NCBI GenBank assembly: GCA_963932465.1 | Contig: OZ010786.1 | Location: forward strand, 596,553,038 to 596,617,037 | DNA length: 64,000 nucleotides | Origin: Maratus speciosus | Taxonomy: Eukaryota > Arthropoda > Arachnida > Araneae > Salticidae | Reading direction: 5' to 3' | Shown here: in pieces, positions 32,860-43,389 of the stretch | Layout of the letters: each line of letters starts with the position of its first letter | Position numbering within the stretch: the stretch's first letter is position 1 | Made by a program: the position numbers and the translations under genes | Notes under the pieces: model-generated | What the model saw: the letters and a program-made list of their open reading frames with translations, nothing else | The model's database searches: none | What the model was told of the DNA's origin: nothing

Positions 32860-34545
32860 ACCTTCTAAATTTTGGCAAACCCATCCTAAACTATCTTAAA
32901 GTTTTAAACAGATCAGCCTTGCTATATTTCCTAATATTGTTCGTCCCCCCCCCTCCCCGAAATGTTACGATATATCACATGACCGGTATCCGTCAAATTT
33001 AGAAAAGTGTCCCCTAGGCAGTGGGGTAAAGTGGGGGATGGTCACCATGATTTTTGACTCGGTCTGATTTTTAAATTTTTGTTATGTTTTATAAGCTATA
33101 TTAAAGTTTCAAACAGATCGTCAAGTTATATTTCCTAATTTTGTTCGCGCACCTCCCTCAATACCCCCCTCGAAATGCGACACGCCATCCTTCTTTATAT
33201 TTTTTTATCATGTGTTATAACGTATCTTAAAGTTTAAAACAGATCGCATTGTTAGATTTCTTGCTTTAAATGAAATCGCGGTCTGTGAGTTCCCCATTCC
33301 ACCACCAGGGAGCGCACTCTATTCTTAACAAAAGCGTATCTGAACGAAACTCCTTTACATAACCTATGAGTAGATATACTACTCTTGGTGGTAGCGGTCT
33401 TCAGCAAGAATTTAAGAAATTTGTTGAAATTACTATTCGGAAATAGCGGTAACTTAACTTTTGACATATTTATATTTAATAAGTAGCATGTATCTGAGGA
33501 CTCCGTCAAAAAACCTCACCTGAAACGGTATGAAACAAAAAAAAGTAAAAAAAAAGGAATATTTCGCCCCTCCCCTCCCCCACCTGCCCGAAATTTCACG
33601 CGCCATTTTTTATAAACTTTTCTTATGTGTCATAAACTATCTTAAAGTTTCAATCAGATCGCCTTGTTAGATTTCCTACGTTAAAGTTAATTGCGGTCTG
33701 TTAGTTCCACATTCCTACACGAGGGAGCGCACTCTATTCTTAACAAAACTGTATCTGAACGTAACTCCGTTAAACAACCTATCAGGAAATATGTTAGTCG
33801 AGGGGGTGGCGGTAGTAACAAAGAATTTAAGATATTTTCTTAAATTACTATTCGAAAATAGTGGTATGAACACTTACAAAATTTTTGATATTGAATAAGT
33901 AATAGTTATCTCATCACGCCATCAAAAAAACGCACCCAAAACAGTGCAAAACGCGCTGTTATACTGCCTAATTTTGCTTTCGGACCTTCCCCTCCCCCTC
34001 CCAACCGGAATGTGACGCGCCATTTTTTTTATAATCTTTTAGTATTTGTTATAAATTATCTTAAAGTTTCAAACACATCGCTTTGTTAGAATTATTCCTA
34101 CTTTAAATGAAATTGCGATCTGTTAGTTCCACATTAAACCACCAGGGAGCGCACTCTATTCTTAACAAAAGTGTAGCTGAAAGAAACTCCTTTACACAAT
34201 CCAATCGGTAGATACATGAGTCGGGGGGGGCGGTCTTAACCAAGAATTTAATACAGTTTCTGAAATTACTATTCGAAAATAGTGGTATCAGTACTTCTGA
34301 AATTTTTATCTAGCATAAGCAACATTTATGCTGTATTTTTAAAAATCGGACATCGTTCAGAAAAATACTGCAATGAAATATCACGTGCCTGCCTTTTAAA
34401 ATAAGTATATAATAGAAATAACCTAATCAGTGAAATTAGCGCCACTTCCTCACTACCCGAAATATAAAACTATACCCGAAATCTTCAATTTTCCAACAGA
34501 TCACCTTATTAGATTTCCTACTATAAATGAAATCGTGGTTAAAAA
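32860..34545 (+). repeat. ~420-bp tandem satellite with GC-rich blocks
   Basis: The anchor GGGAGCGCACTCTATTCTTA recurs near 33307, 33723 and 34145 (steps ~416 and ~422). A second anchor, CTTAAAGTTTCAAACAGATC, recurs near 32898, 33100, 33230, 33640, 34070 and 34490, with shorter ~200/130-bp steps at the left. Each unit holds a C-rich block (cccctcccc). Higher-order rearrangement is evident at the left edge. Confidence 0.85.
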
Positions 34546-34734
34546 GGCACGTTACTTCATTTTAAAATGAGCATTTGATAGAAATAAAACCAATTATTTA
34601 AATAATAATTAATATCTCAACTTGTAATTAAGATAATTAAGACTGAATCATTGCAAATATCCTTGTTGCGTAAAAATATCTCTATTGATTCTCCGATTAT
34701 GGATGGTAAATAAAATCTTTATGTATAAATTAAC

Positions 34735-34980
34735 CTGCTATTTTTAAAATCGATCTGTAAATGCTCTTCGCTGCATAATCTGGCCAAAGCTGTGGTTCTT
34801 CTGTTGTATTTGATGTCTGCTATTTGTTCTTTGAGTCTGGTTTGAAGTTTTTTTTTTTTTTTAAACTTAAAACCAGAATCAAAGAACATATAGCAGACAT
34901 CAAATACAACAGAAGAACCACAGCTTTGGCCAGATTATGCAGCGAAGAACATTTACAGATCGATTTTAAAAATAGCAGCG
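34735..34980. repeat. Inverted duplication of the Penelope-like segment (~110-bp arms)
   Basis: The left arm (34735-34848) is the near-perfect reverse complement of 34860-34978 around a T run. Both contain CAGCTTTGGCCAGATTATGC. The right arm is continuous with the protein-coding remnant; the left arm is a head-to-head copy. Confidence 0.9.
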
Positions 34981-35072
34981 ACAAGAATAATTGCAATGAT
35001 TTAGTGTCCCTTGATTTACCTAAAATTTGGAAAGAGATGCTATGTAATTTTAATAAAAATAGTAAAAATTAA
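34862..35072 (+). pseudogene. GIY-YIG endonuclease remnant of a Penelope-like retroelement
   Basis: Translated, this gives LKTRIKEHIADIKYNRRTTA then LARLCSEEHLQIDF, matching the region after the GIY-YIG core in Penelope-like elements (an R-x3-H motif followed by T-x2-A-x3-H-type text). The GIY and YIG strands themselves and the reverse transcriptase are missing, so it is a 5'-truncated copy. The frame ends at the TAA at 35070-35072. A 3' untranslated region follows. Confidence 0.6.
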
Positions 35073-35400
35073 TCCACGCCTGCAAGTAGCCAAGATAATT
35101 TTATTTTTATTTTATGTATTGCAATGTTTTTCATTATGCATGTTGTCTCGTGACATTGTTTACCATGTTAATGTTTTGTTAAATTATATGAAAATTAATT
35201 CACGCTCACAAATAGCTAATTTAATTTTATGTTTGCAATATTTTTTATTATGCATCATGTCTCGTAACATTGTTTACGATGTTAATTGTTTTTAAATTAT
35301 GTAAAAATATTTTTTTTCGTGAATGATTTTGAAAATGTCGCCGTTGGTGCGACAAAACGATCGTCAATCTTAATAAAGATATTTTATCACTTTTTATAGC
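35073..35400 (+). mobile_element. 3' untranslated tail of the Penelope-like copy
   Basis: A ~110-120-bp unit is repeated in tandem (35071-35180 and 35181-35290), both with cattatgcat...tctcgt-acattgttta. Near 35335 a hairpin-like TGTCGCCGTTGGTGCGACAA is followed by AAACGATCGTC and AATAAAGATATTTTATCAC. This resembles the 3' ends of such retroelements. Confidence 0.6.
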
Positions 35401-35732
35401 GTTATTTTACTTAATCTGTTTATAAGTGTTTATTATACATCTTTTTTTTTTTTTTAAGGGATTACATTAATTATATTTAAGGGAGTCCAAGTAAATTAAA
35501 TTATGAATAAAAGTAACATTATACATTCCTTAGCATGTATCGTATGCTTTATTTTCATATTTTATGTTATGTATATCCATGATGGCCAAGTTTTAAAAGC
35601 GTAGGTTTAAAAGCGTAGAATCCGGCTTATTCTTGCATTATATAATTTGTAATTAAATAAAGTGTCTATTCTACTTCAAAAAAGGGGTGGGAATCAAACA
35701 AGCTTAATTTAAAAAAAGTAACTCAGTAAAAA

Positions 35733-35756
35733 AGCCGCCCGCTGCTGGAGGGTTAA
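35733..35756. mobile_element. Isolated right end of a TTAA element
   Basis: CCGCCCGCTGCTGGAGGGTTAA is a typical right arm, preceded by aaaaaagtaactcag as in foldback interiors. No left partner with TTAACCCTCCAGC was found. Confidence 0.5.
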
Positions 35757-35909
35757 ACTGATTGAACACACATTCTACAGTTTATTGAAAATTTCAGTGC
35801 ACTTTCGAGATAAAGGAATACGTTGTCGGCGGACCCAGAATGTATCTTCTTCGTATTTGACAATTTGACAACGTTAGCGCTGTTGCAAAATAAATAAATA
35901 AACATATGA
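35757..35909 (+). repeat. Repeat R, uninterrupted copy
   Basis: GCACTTTCGAGATAAAGGAAT and TTTGACAATTTGACAACGTT then GCGCTGTTGCAAAATAAATA match the split copy at 36286-36357 plus 38775-38820. It supplies the empty site for the 2.4-kb insertion there. Confidence 0.8.
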
Positions 35910-36118
35910 TTAACACTAGAACGGCGGCGAGGGGTCATTTTGACCCCTGCCAAATGAATACATGTCGATTCGAACCAGAAAACTTTTTTATAATTTAAGA
36001 TTAATATATGCTGCACAAAAATAACTTAAATAAATAAGTTAAATAGTTTTAAGTAAAAATTCTGATGTGAAATATTTTTATAAAACTTGAGTAAAATTTC
36101 CCGCCGTTCTAGTGTTAA
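35910..36118. mobile_element. TTAA foldback MITE of the CTAGAAC subtype (209 bp), intact ends
   Basis: TTAACACTAGAACGGCGG is exactly complementary to the right end. A second inner hairpin, GGGGTCA/TGACCCC, follows. The interior contains the family A/T core (aataacttaaataaataagttaaatag). This is one of the best-preserved copies in the window. Confidence 0.9.
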
Positions 36119-36285
36119 AAGCTGTTTTTAGTTTTAAAATATGCAATATGTTCAGATTATAGCGATATGCCATAAGACACGGTCTCACAGATCTGCTCAC
36201 GTCCCATCCTTTTAACCATTGTAGACGCCCCCATTCCTTGAATCGATGGAATAAAAATTTCATACTTTTTGAATATTCCAATGCA

Positions 36286-36357
36286 CTTTCGAGATAAAGG
36301 GATACTTTATCACTTTTCGGTGTGCTCAGAATGTATTTTCTCCTTATTTGACAGTTT
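36286..36357 (+). repeat. Repeat R, left part of the split copy
   Basis: It matches 35800-35870 and stops at GACAGTTTG, where the CCCTTAC element begins. The repeat resumes at 38775 (CGACATCGTTAACGCTCTTGC). Confidence 0.8.
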
Positions 36358-37346
36358 GCCCTTACGAAAATAATTCATCGAGCTGTATAGAACTCTATAG
36401 AATTCTTTACAATTTCTATAGAACACTGTTTCTATAGGGTTTTGAAGAGTTCTATAGAATACTTTTTCTAAAGAAAATGTTTCTATAGAATTCGATAGGA
36501 ATTTTTTTCTATAGAACAGTTTTTCTGTAGAGCGCAGTAAAACTTATATAAGTTCTATAGACTAATAATTCTATAGATTTTTTTTAATAAAAAACACATT
36601 TTTTCGTCTTTTAAAAGATATGTGTACTAATTTATCGATACATATATATTAAATATTAATATTAATTAATTTTGTAATACATCTCTTAATATCATTATAA
36701 TTTAATTCATAATTCTAATACATTGTGATTCAATTGTTAATGTAATAATATATCAATCGAACTACACTGATTTAAATTGTTTAATTAATATGTTTGTTAA
36801 TGATTAATTAATTTGTCGTTTTATTTTAAAATCGTTTATTAATTTGCTATTAATTTCGTAAAAACATTCACCTAATTTAATAAACTTTACTAATGGTAAA
36901 ATGGCACTAATTGTAATTCATTTAATTTAATAAACTTTATTCACTAATTGTAATTTTTATTCAAAAAATTTAATCAGAAGTATAAAAGCATTTAAACAAT
37001 TACATTTCAAGTTTAAAAAATAACAATTTATTAGATTTTTAAATATTTTTTCAAGTCTATATTAAAATACGAGTTATTTTTATCAACCCGAGTCCGATGC
37101 TCTCATATTAATAAATTTCAACAGAAATGAGAAATCTGAAATGAATATCTTAACACGATTTATACTGTGGAGCTCCCTTTATAAAAAAACTGTAACTAAT
37201 GTAGCACCACTACCATCAACAAAGTAAATAAGTAAAAAAATTCTTTATTTTAACTGATTTTTTTTTTTTTTACTCCTTAAATCTGATTTTCTAATTTACA
37301 AATGAACTCGGTTTTCATAATTTAAACAGTTGAGAATTAAGGAACA

Positions 37347-38278
37347 GATGTGTTATTATCCCACCCTCCGCCATCTTGGATTTTTTTGGCGAGAAAACCC
37401 CTTTTCCGCCAAGTAGTAAATGTCGCCAAGCACCCGTTTCTACGCATGTTTGGCTCAACGAAAATAAAATGTAAATAATAAACAAAATTCGCTAAACTGG
37501 CAAATCAGTAATCCTTGTATGAGCGCTTCGCGCACATTTAACGGAAAAAAAACATCGCCGAATTCAGCATTTCTCGCAATATAGCATTCTCAAAATTCAG
37601 CAGTTCTCGTCTTGTAGCAATCTCAAAATGTAAAAAACTCTTAAAACAGCAAAATATACCTAAAAAACGAGACTCGCTAAAGTGGCAATCAGCAATACTT
37701 GTATGAGCGCTTCGCGCTCATTTTCCGAAAAAAAAAACATCGCCGAATTCAGCATTTTTCGCAATATAGCATTCTCAAAATTCAGTAGTTCTCGTTTTGT
37801 AGCAATCTCAAAATGTAAAAAACTCTTAAAGCAACAAAATATACATAAAATTATCAACATACCTTAACAGACATCTGATTTCTTGAAACCTACAGCACAA
37901 AATATAACACCGCCGTCATTTTCCAAAATAGGCTTAATACGCATTGACACGCTATAAACAAACCCCCCTTTCATGTCAAAATTTCCTCATATTTCTTAAT
38001 TACTTCAGCAAAAGCGTTTAAACGGACTACAGAAACTATAGTCAATTAAATACATCCAATAAATTTAACATAAAAAGAAAAAGACAGCCATAGAACACGA
38101 TATTAAAGAGTATCTGGTACAAGAGTCAACCAACCGTCAGCAACATGAATGTTCACGCTCTCGCGTCGTAAAAAAGGGGGTTGCCATAATAAGTTACTAG
38201 ACGCCAAACGCCGGGGTTGCCAGAGCGATAAAAATCGCCAAATACTCAACATCGCGGAGGGTGGGATAATAACACATC
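37347..38278. mobile_element. 932-bp element with perfect 25-bp inverted ends
   Basis: GATGTGTTATTATCCCACCC then TCCGC at 37347-37371 is exactly mirrored at 38254-38278. It contains an internal tandem duplication (37497-37860). No duplicated target was recognised. Perfect ends suggest recent insertion relative to the host element. Confidence 0.9.
37497..37860 (+). repeat. 184-bp internal tandem duplication
   Basis: GTATGAGCGCTTCGCGC occurs at 37517 and 37701. Both units continue into ATCGCCGAATTCAGCATTT and TAGCAATCTCAAAATGTAAA. Each unit also holds two ~38-bp sub-repeats (aattcagca-ttctcg...agcattctc). Confidence 0.9.
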
Positions 38279-38413
38279 CTAGCCAGAATGGATTAGCGTA
38301 TAAAATATATATAATTTCTATACAATACAATAATTTGTATTCAAATATAATGATTTAGAATGCAAATCACAAAAGAAATAAACTTGACATAGTATAAGGA
38401 GAGCGGGCATACT

Positions 38414-38537
38414 GCGAGCAACCGTAGGCGTAGTGTGTACTGAATGTACTAGTTCGCATCCGATCACGGAATCCAAACAGCGTCGAGCATGGTTAGTACT
38501 TGGGAGGGTGACCGGATGGAAACGCCTGCTGACGCTG
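38414..38537 (+). rRNA. 5S rRNA-like gene copy (probable pseudogene)
   Basis: The region CATCCGATCACGGAA, CAGCGTCGAGCATGGTTAGT and ACTTGGGAGGGTGACCGG aligns with the central and 3' parts of animal 5S rRNA. The internal control region is largely kept. A run of ten or more T follows at 38537, as a pol III terminator would. The 5' ~40 nt are more diverged. It sits in the CCCTTAC element and not in a 5S array, so it is likely a retro-copy, a 5S-derived SINE head or a dispersed gene. Confidence 0.8.
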
Positions 38538-38774
38538 TTTTTTTTTTTTTATAGAATATATTGGAATATTTTTATCGAATACTTTACAGAATATATTCGA
38601 ATATGTTATAGAATATATTCGAATATTTTATAGACGTTTTTGTTGACTTTTTACAGATATTTCAATGGATTTTGGCAAAACTAGCTTATAGAAAAACGGG
38701 CCATAATTCTATAGGATTCTATAACACTTTTTCTATAATTTTTTTTATAGAATTCTATAAGAAATTGTAAGGGC

Positions 38775-38820
38775 GACATCGTTAACGCTCTTGCAAAAGA
38801 AGTAAATAAATATATAAATA
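38775..38820 (+). repeat. Repeat R, right part of the split copy
   Basis: CGACATCGTTAACGCTCTTG followed by AAGTAAATAAATATATAAAT aligns with 35870-35909. Confidence 0.75.
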
Positions 38821-39265
38821 AAAGGTGTTCCTAGCCTTAAAATAGAAACAGTGATCTTTATCTAATTCAATTTTATTATCAATTTTCAAATTAAAAAATA
38901 ACGAAAAATCATGCGCCAAGCACAAATTGTGAAACCTTTTTCAACACATTCAAAATAATGTAACAAAATTTCACCGTTTTAAGCTGTTTAATACGATTTT
39001 AAGGTGACAAATTGCATCGCAAAACAATTTTGTAAATGCATAAAAATATTACATGCCCTTTTAAATCTGAATTTATGCAGTTACTTCCATAGTCAGAGTG
39101 TATTCATAATGATTTGTGATGCTCTGCATATCATCTGTATTTTTGTATATATATGCATAGTATGCTAAAATTTCATTCAGATAGGAAACTGATAACATAG
39201 TTAAAAATTCCCATTCTGGAATTTAAATCAGTAAGTGGAAATAATCACGCATTCCTTTGTGCAGC
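38821..39265. other. Unremarkable AT-rich stretch
   Basis: Nothing recognised on either strand. Confidence 0.5.
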
Positions 39266-39463
39266 CCTATATACATAGATGACAACATCTCTTAATTATC
39301 TGGTCCAAGACAAACCAGAAATTTTATTAAATTAAAAATATAAAAACGAAATTTAATAGGTACCTTATAATGAAATACATATTTACTCATATAAACTTTC
39401 CGGTTTTAAAGACATTTGTCTTGTATCAGACTCCGGAATAAATAAGAGATGTTGCTATATAGG
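39266..39463. repeat. Palindromic element family Z, copy 2 (~198 bp)
   Basis: AACATCTCTTAATTATCTGG at the left is mirrored by CCGGAATAAATAAGAGATGTT. Shared text with 14991-15197 includes CCAAGACAA and AGACTCCGGAATAA. Confidence 0.7.
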
Positions 39464-39506
39464 ATCTGTTCAATTTCTACACACATAATAATCGGTAACA
39501 AATCAC

Positions 39507-39720
39507 TTAACCCTTTGCACTCCGTTGTCACCGCTGCGGCGACATCATCTTTCTTTGCAAAATTTATTTTTCGCACCAGTAATAAAGGAAAATAAAATTT
39601 GGCTTTTTTAATCAGAGCATTTTTAAAATTGTGTACTTGAAAGAAATTTCTTTTAAAATGTGGTACCGACCGAATTAAATTCGTGTAAGAGACGCCGAAA
39701 TCCAAATGGTTAGATTTATG
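39507..39720. mobile_element. One-ended TTAA element fragment
   Basis: It begins TTAACCCTTTGCACTCCGTT then GTCACCGCTGCGGCGAC, with a GC-rich first ~40 bp and a later cgcaccagtaat similar to the family motif. No matching right arm was found before ~39800. Confidence 0.5.
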
Positions 39721-40835
39721 AAAGCATACCACAATTGTAAATGCACTTCTAGCAATTATCGTTCATTGTCAGTAGCGTGTAACCGAATTATTTTGTATCT
39801 CCCTGCAAAAAAAAGATAAATGCTTTGCTTGACATTCAATAGTAACCATCTTGTAGTACCTCTCAGCGGTGTAAATCAAATTCGATATGTTTTAAATAGC
39901 ATAACACCATTCAAATACACTGCAAACGATTTGTCCCCTTAGACCATAATACAACTTCATTCTTTTGAGTACCCCTGTAAATGAACTATAACAGCTACAT
40001 CATTTTCAAAAACGAACGTTCCGTGGTAAACTTCAATGGCATTTTAAGAAGCACATGGCGATAGGATTATATTTAAACAGTTTAGATCACGGACAGGCAG
40101 ATAGATGGAAAGACAAAAAGCATTCATAAACACTTTTCAACTATGTTGAAATTTGTTAAAAAGACATAAACAATAAAGTTTTCATTAACCTTTTTTGATA
40201 CCATTTTACTGAACTTTTAACATACTCTAAAATACATAAAAAATCTTGATTCTCCTAAGAAAAATTATTCATATTTGAATAGTTGAACAAAAAAGATGTT
40301 ATTTTTCCAAAGCGAAGGATAGTCTCAATGAAATAAAGAATTTTTTGTAGGAAAAATGGTATTTTCATCAAGTCAGCAAAATAAATATTTCTATATATTA
40401 TAATATTCAGAATATTATAGACCATATCTTTGTAGAAGTTAGAAGTACTCAAAAAAATATTTCATTCAGTAAACCAATTTTAAAGTAATATTTCATTTTC
40501 TTTTTAAAATGTACCTTTAAAGGGGGATTACTTTTTGTTTCTAAAAAAATGAGATATATTTCGTTGGTATTTCTTCATTGGCATTAAAATAAACTCTACT
40601 CCCTGGTATATTCCGAATTGCAAAATTCGATGCAGCTGTCATATTTCTTTTCCAAGACGTGAAGCTATCATTCAAGTTTTTACATTTAAACCTTAAGGGG
40701 AAGCATACCTAATCCACAGCTGGTAATCTCGTATTTTTCAAGGCAAATTAACGTAATTCTAAGCAGAATTTTTTAATAACAAAATGCTCCTTGTTTTTGT
40801 GTTATAGTTTATCTTTTATATTAGTTTTTATATAA
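39706..40835 (+). repeat. ~1.1-kb dispersed repeat, copy 1 (includes reverse X sequence)
   Basis: This block aligns with 44456-45560 in the same orientation (offset ~4720). Shared text includes gagtacccctgtaaatgaac, AAAATACATAAAA, TATTTCTATATATTATAATA and ATTTTAAAGTAATAT. Its first ~450 bp are reverse-strand repeat X (ggacaggcagatagatgg). Confidence 0.8.
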
Positions 40836-40901
40836 ACACTTGCTGTGGAATATATTTGAGAAAAACGTGTCAAAAAAGGAATTTTTTTTTCTCTTCAACA
40901 C

Positions 40902-41124
40902 ATTACCCCCTGGTGTTGCGTTCACGCAACGGTCCAAATAAACGCGCAAGTTTATTTTATTTACTTTCCCACCTCTATTTTTAAATTTAAAAATTAGCCT
41001 TACTGCATACAATTTTAAGATCAAATAAAGGGGGAAAATATTTTTCAGGGTTTGTGGTGGCAAACGTCGTTCAGTAAACAAGTTGAAAAACTCAACCTCA
41101 TGGTTTTGGCGGTTAATGGGTTAA
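40902..41124. mobile_element. TTAA element (~220 bp), GTTGCG subtype
   Basis: The left end ATTACCCCCTGGTGTTGCGT and the right GGCGGTTAATGGGTTAA also occur at the borders of the nest at 59146-61219. In that copy an hAT-like element interrupts it. The two ends pair only for a few bases, so arm complementarity is poor here. Confidence 0.65.
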
Positions 41125-41169
41125 TTTTGATCTGAACTGCAAAATTACAAGAATCCGACAAATGGAGCG

Positions 41170-41412
41170 CCCCACCAGTGGCCGAGAAGTTCCTGCTCTC
41201 GAAGCTGGTAGACGGGAGGTGCTGGGTTCGGTCCCAATCGTGCCCGTCGGCCTAATCGTTCGGAGTTTTTATGGTTTTCTTCGAACCTTGGATTTCCAAG
41301 CGTAAATACAGGTTAGGTTCCCTTAGAAAGACCCCCACAAAGGGAACTTCCCTCCCCTTAGGGCCTATATCCCTCGTGTTGATAATTGGCCGGTAAAAAT
41401 CAACCCAACCCC
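41170..41412 (+). mobile_element. tRNA-derived SINE, full-length copy 2 (243 bp)
   Basis: The head has box A TGGCCGAGAAG (41179-41189) and box B GGTTCGGTCCC (41225-41235). Their ~36-bp gap fits a class II tRNA (Ser or Leu type). The body aligns with copy 1 from ggaggtgctggg to ccctcgtgttg. It ends in a C/A-rich tail (aatcaacccaacccc) and not poly-A. A 12-bp target duplication flanks it: ACAAATGGAGCG (41158-41169) and ACAAATGGCGCG (41413-41424). Confidence 0.9.
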
Positions 41413-42117
41413 ACAAATGGCGCGAAACTGCGGAACTTTTCGTGAGAAAGTCTCGCCATCTATTGAGAAAATGGCGTTGGACGAACTGAGTTCGGGATTC
41501 ACGGAATTGAAACACCGATTTTTCTCTTGCTCAAACTCAGGTCGTGCATTCCAAAATTGGCGTATTTGAGCTCCCCGAATTGAGTTCGGGCGTCACAGGC
41601 AAGGGTTTAAGGGGTCAGGTACCCTTTAAAACGTCCAAAAATCGATTTTTGAAAAATAGGATTTTTAACTCCTTAATTCACTCTCCCGTCAATATCACGG
41701 GCTGAGGTTTTGTTCGTTATTTCTCGTGCCTGTCATATTTCCGGGCTGGAGATTTACTCCTGGAAAAAAATTTTGAAACCAGAAAAATTTAACTGGCATT
41801 TCGGTGTGAAGTCCTTGAATATTAGCATTTATTTGGGTTTGGTTTTGATTGTGATGTTGGACTTTGTATTGCATGTTTCGAAATATATCGTACTCAAAAC
41901 ATTGTTATCAGTCAAAATTTGATGTATGTTATGTTATTTCAAATGTTATTTGTAAAAATTTGTTTGATGATGATAAATAAAGATCCAAGATGTGAAAAAC
42001 AAAGGTCTTATTCGCATTAATTTGTATGGTGTAAAACAAACATTAAAACACCGAATTCTCGCATGATGGCTTTTCCACAAATGTGAATTTGTTCTATACC
42101 ATCTTTTCTTTCGCCTT

Positions 42118-42140
42118 AAAAAAAAAAAAAAAAAAAAAAA
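42118..42140 (+). repeat. Poly-A tract (23 bp)
   Basis: Uninterrupted A run just before the inner TA-flanked element. Confidence 0.95.
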
Positions 42141-42190
42141 TGTATAGAAACCTTAGATTTTTTCAATTTCTCTAATAAAAAAAACAGGTA

Positions 42191-43389
42191 CAGTCATTCA
42201 GGGTAACTTTGAACTACGGGGTGTAACTTTGCACCATCTCCTATTTTTCAATATTTTTGACTCCAAAATACTAAATAAACTCCAGAACTGAGCTCTGTTG
42301 GCAAGGTTATAAACTGGGATTTCTACCCTTTATTTTAGAAAACAAATTAGAAACATTATGCGCTATTAATTGCATCATCCAACCATTTTGGTGAAGTACT
42401 GTTTTCAAGCTAATTTTGAATGCTGTTTTGAAGTTGTTGTAATCGAATTAAATTTTCATAGTAAGTAACAATATACTCATTTATCAGACATATTATTGTC
42501 TAAATGTTGTAAATGTGATAATATTTTGTGATTATTTATTTACTAACAGTTAATAAAATGTAAAATGAGAAAGGACTAACTTTTTATCATATTTTCAGGG
42601 TAACTTTGAGCCGGTTCAAAGTTATACTGATGTTTATAATTTACTGATTATAGGTGCTACTGTAAAAAATTTCCCATATTTGCACTTATATTTTATATAA
42701 ATGCCGAATGTGAACATTAGATATAACATATAAATATTTTCACAAATATGTGTAAAATACATACAATTCATTTAAAAGCGTTTTTAGGGGCGGAGCTACT
42801 CAAATTTGACATTTCATACATTCGACATTTTTTATTCTTGTTTGAATAATACTAGTACTAGTATGTATTACTGTAACTATGGATATATTATTGAGATAAA
42901 ACATAGAAAATTGTTTTCCACTGCATTTTTATGTTTTATATGAACAATAAACAGGTAGGTTTTTTTATATTTCTAAATGTTCATGGTTCACTTCTTCCAC
43001 TTTTCTTATGCCTGATATTTGTTGTAATATCATAAATTATACAAATCTTGTGATGTTGGGAAATGTAAATTCGGAGTCTTTACATATCTGAAAACATTTT
43101 TGGGGGTTTAAAGTTGTCCTAACTATAATACTTTTTTTATAATGAATTATTTTAGATAATATTTATCATATGGTGCAAAGTTATCCTAAATGGCTGGGTA
43201 ACTGTGAACCAGGCTAAAAATTCATTTTTTATTGCTGTTATCCTTATTATTCCTTAATTTTTGATAGTCAAACAAAAATTTAGGATCATTTCTTTTCTTT
43301 TATGCCCCTAGTTGCAACAATATTCTGAAAATAAGATTGTGGCACATGAATATAGAGAAAATGCGGATCAAAATTACCCTGAATTACTG
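42191..43389. mobile_element. TA-flanked DNA transposon, CAGTCATTCAGGG ends (1.2 kb, inner layer)
   Basis: CAGTCATTCAGGGTAACTTT at the left and the complement of the right end, CAGTAATTCAGGGTAATTTT, form ~25-bp inverted repeats. TA borders both sides (42189-42190 and 43390-43391). The phrase GGGTAAC(T)TTTGA recurs inside (42600, 43196). There is no transposase. Tc1/mariner-like by its TA duplication. Confidence 0.85.

Larger units (their letters stand above)
36358..38774. mobile_element. 2.4-kb element with CCCTTAC ends and TATAGAATTC-rich subterminal DNA
   Basis: GCCCTTAC at the left and GTAAGGGC at the right bound an insertion into repeat R. Both flanks inside the ends are packed with TTCTATAGAA-like words. 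The uninterrupted copy of R shows what the target looked like. No transposase is visible. Inside are a second inverted-repeat element (37347-38278) and a 5S-rRNA-like copy. Confidence 0.75.

Noticed and set aside
35325..35375. Hammerhead ribozyme at the Penelope-like 3' end
   Set aside because: The conserved CTGATGA and GAAA core strands could not be placed; only a simple hairpin (GTCGCCGTTGGTGCGAC) is visible.
39406..39732. 108-codon minus-strand open frame
   Set aside because: It overlaps family Z and a one-ended TTAA element, both non-coding repeats. No recognised domain.
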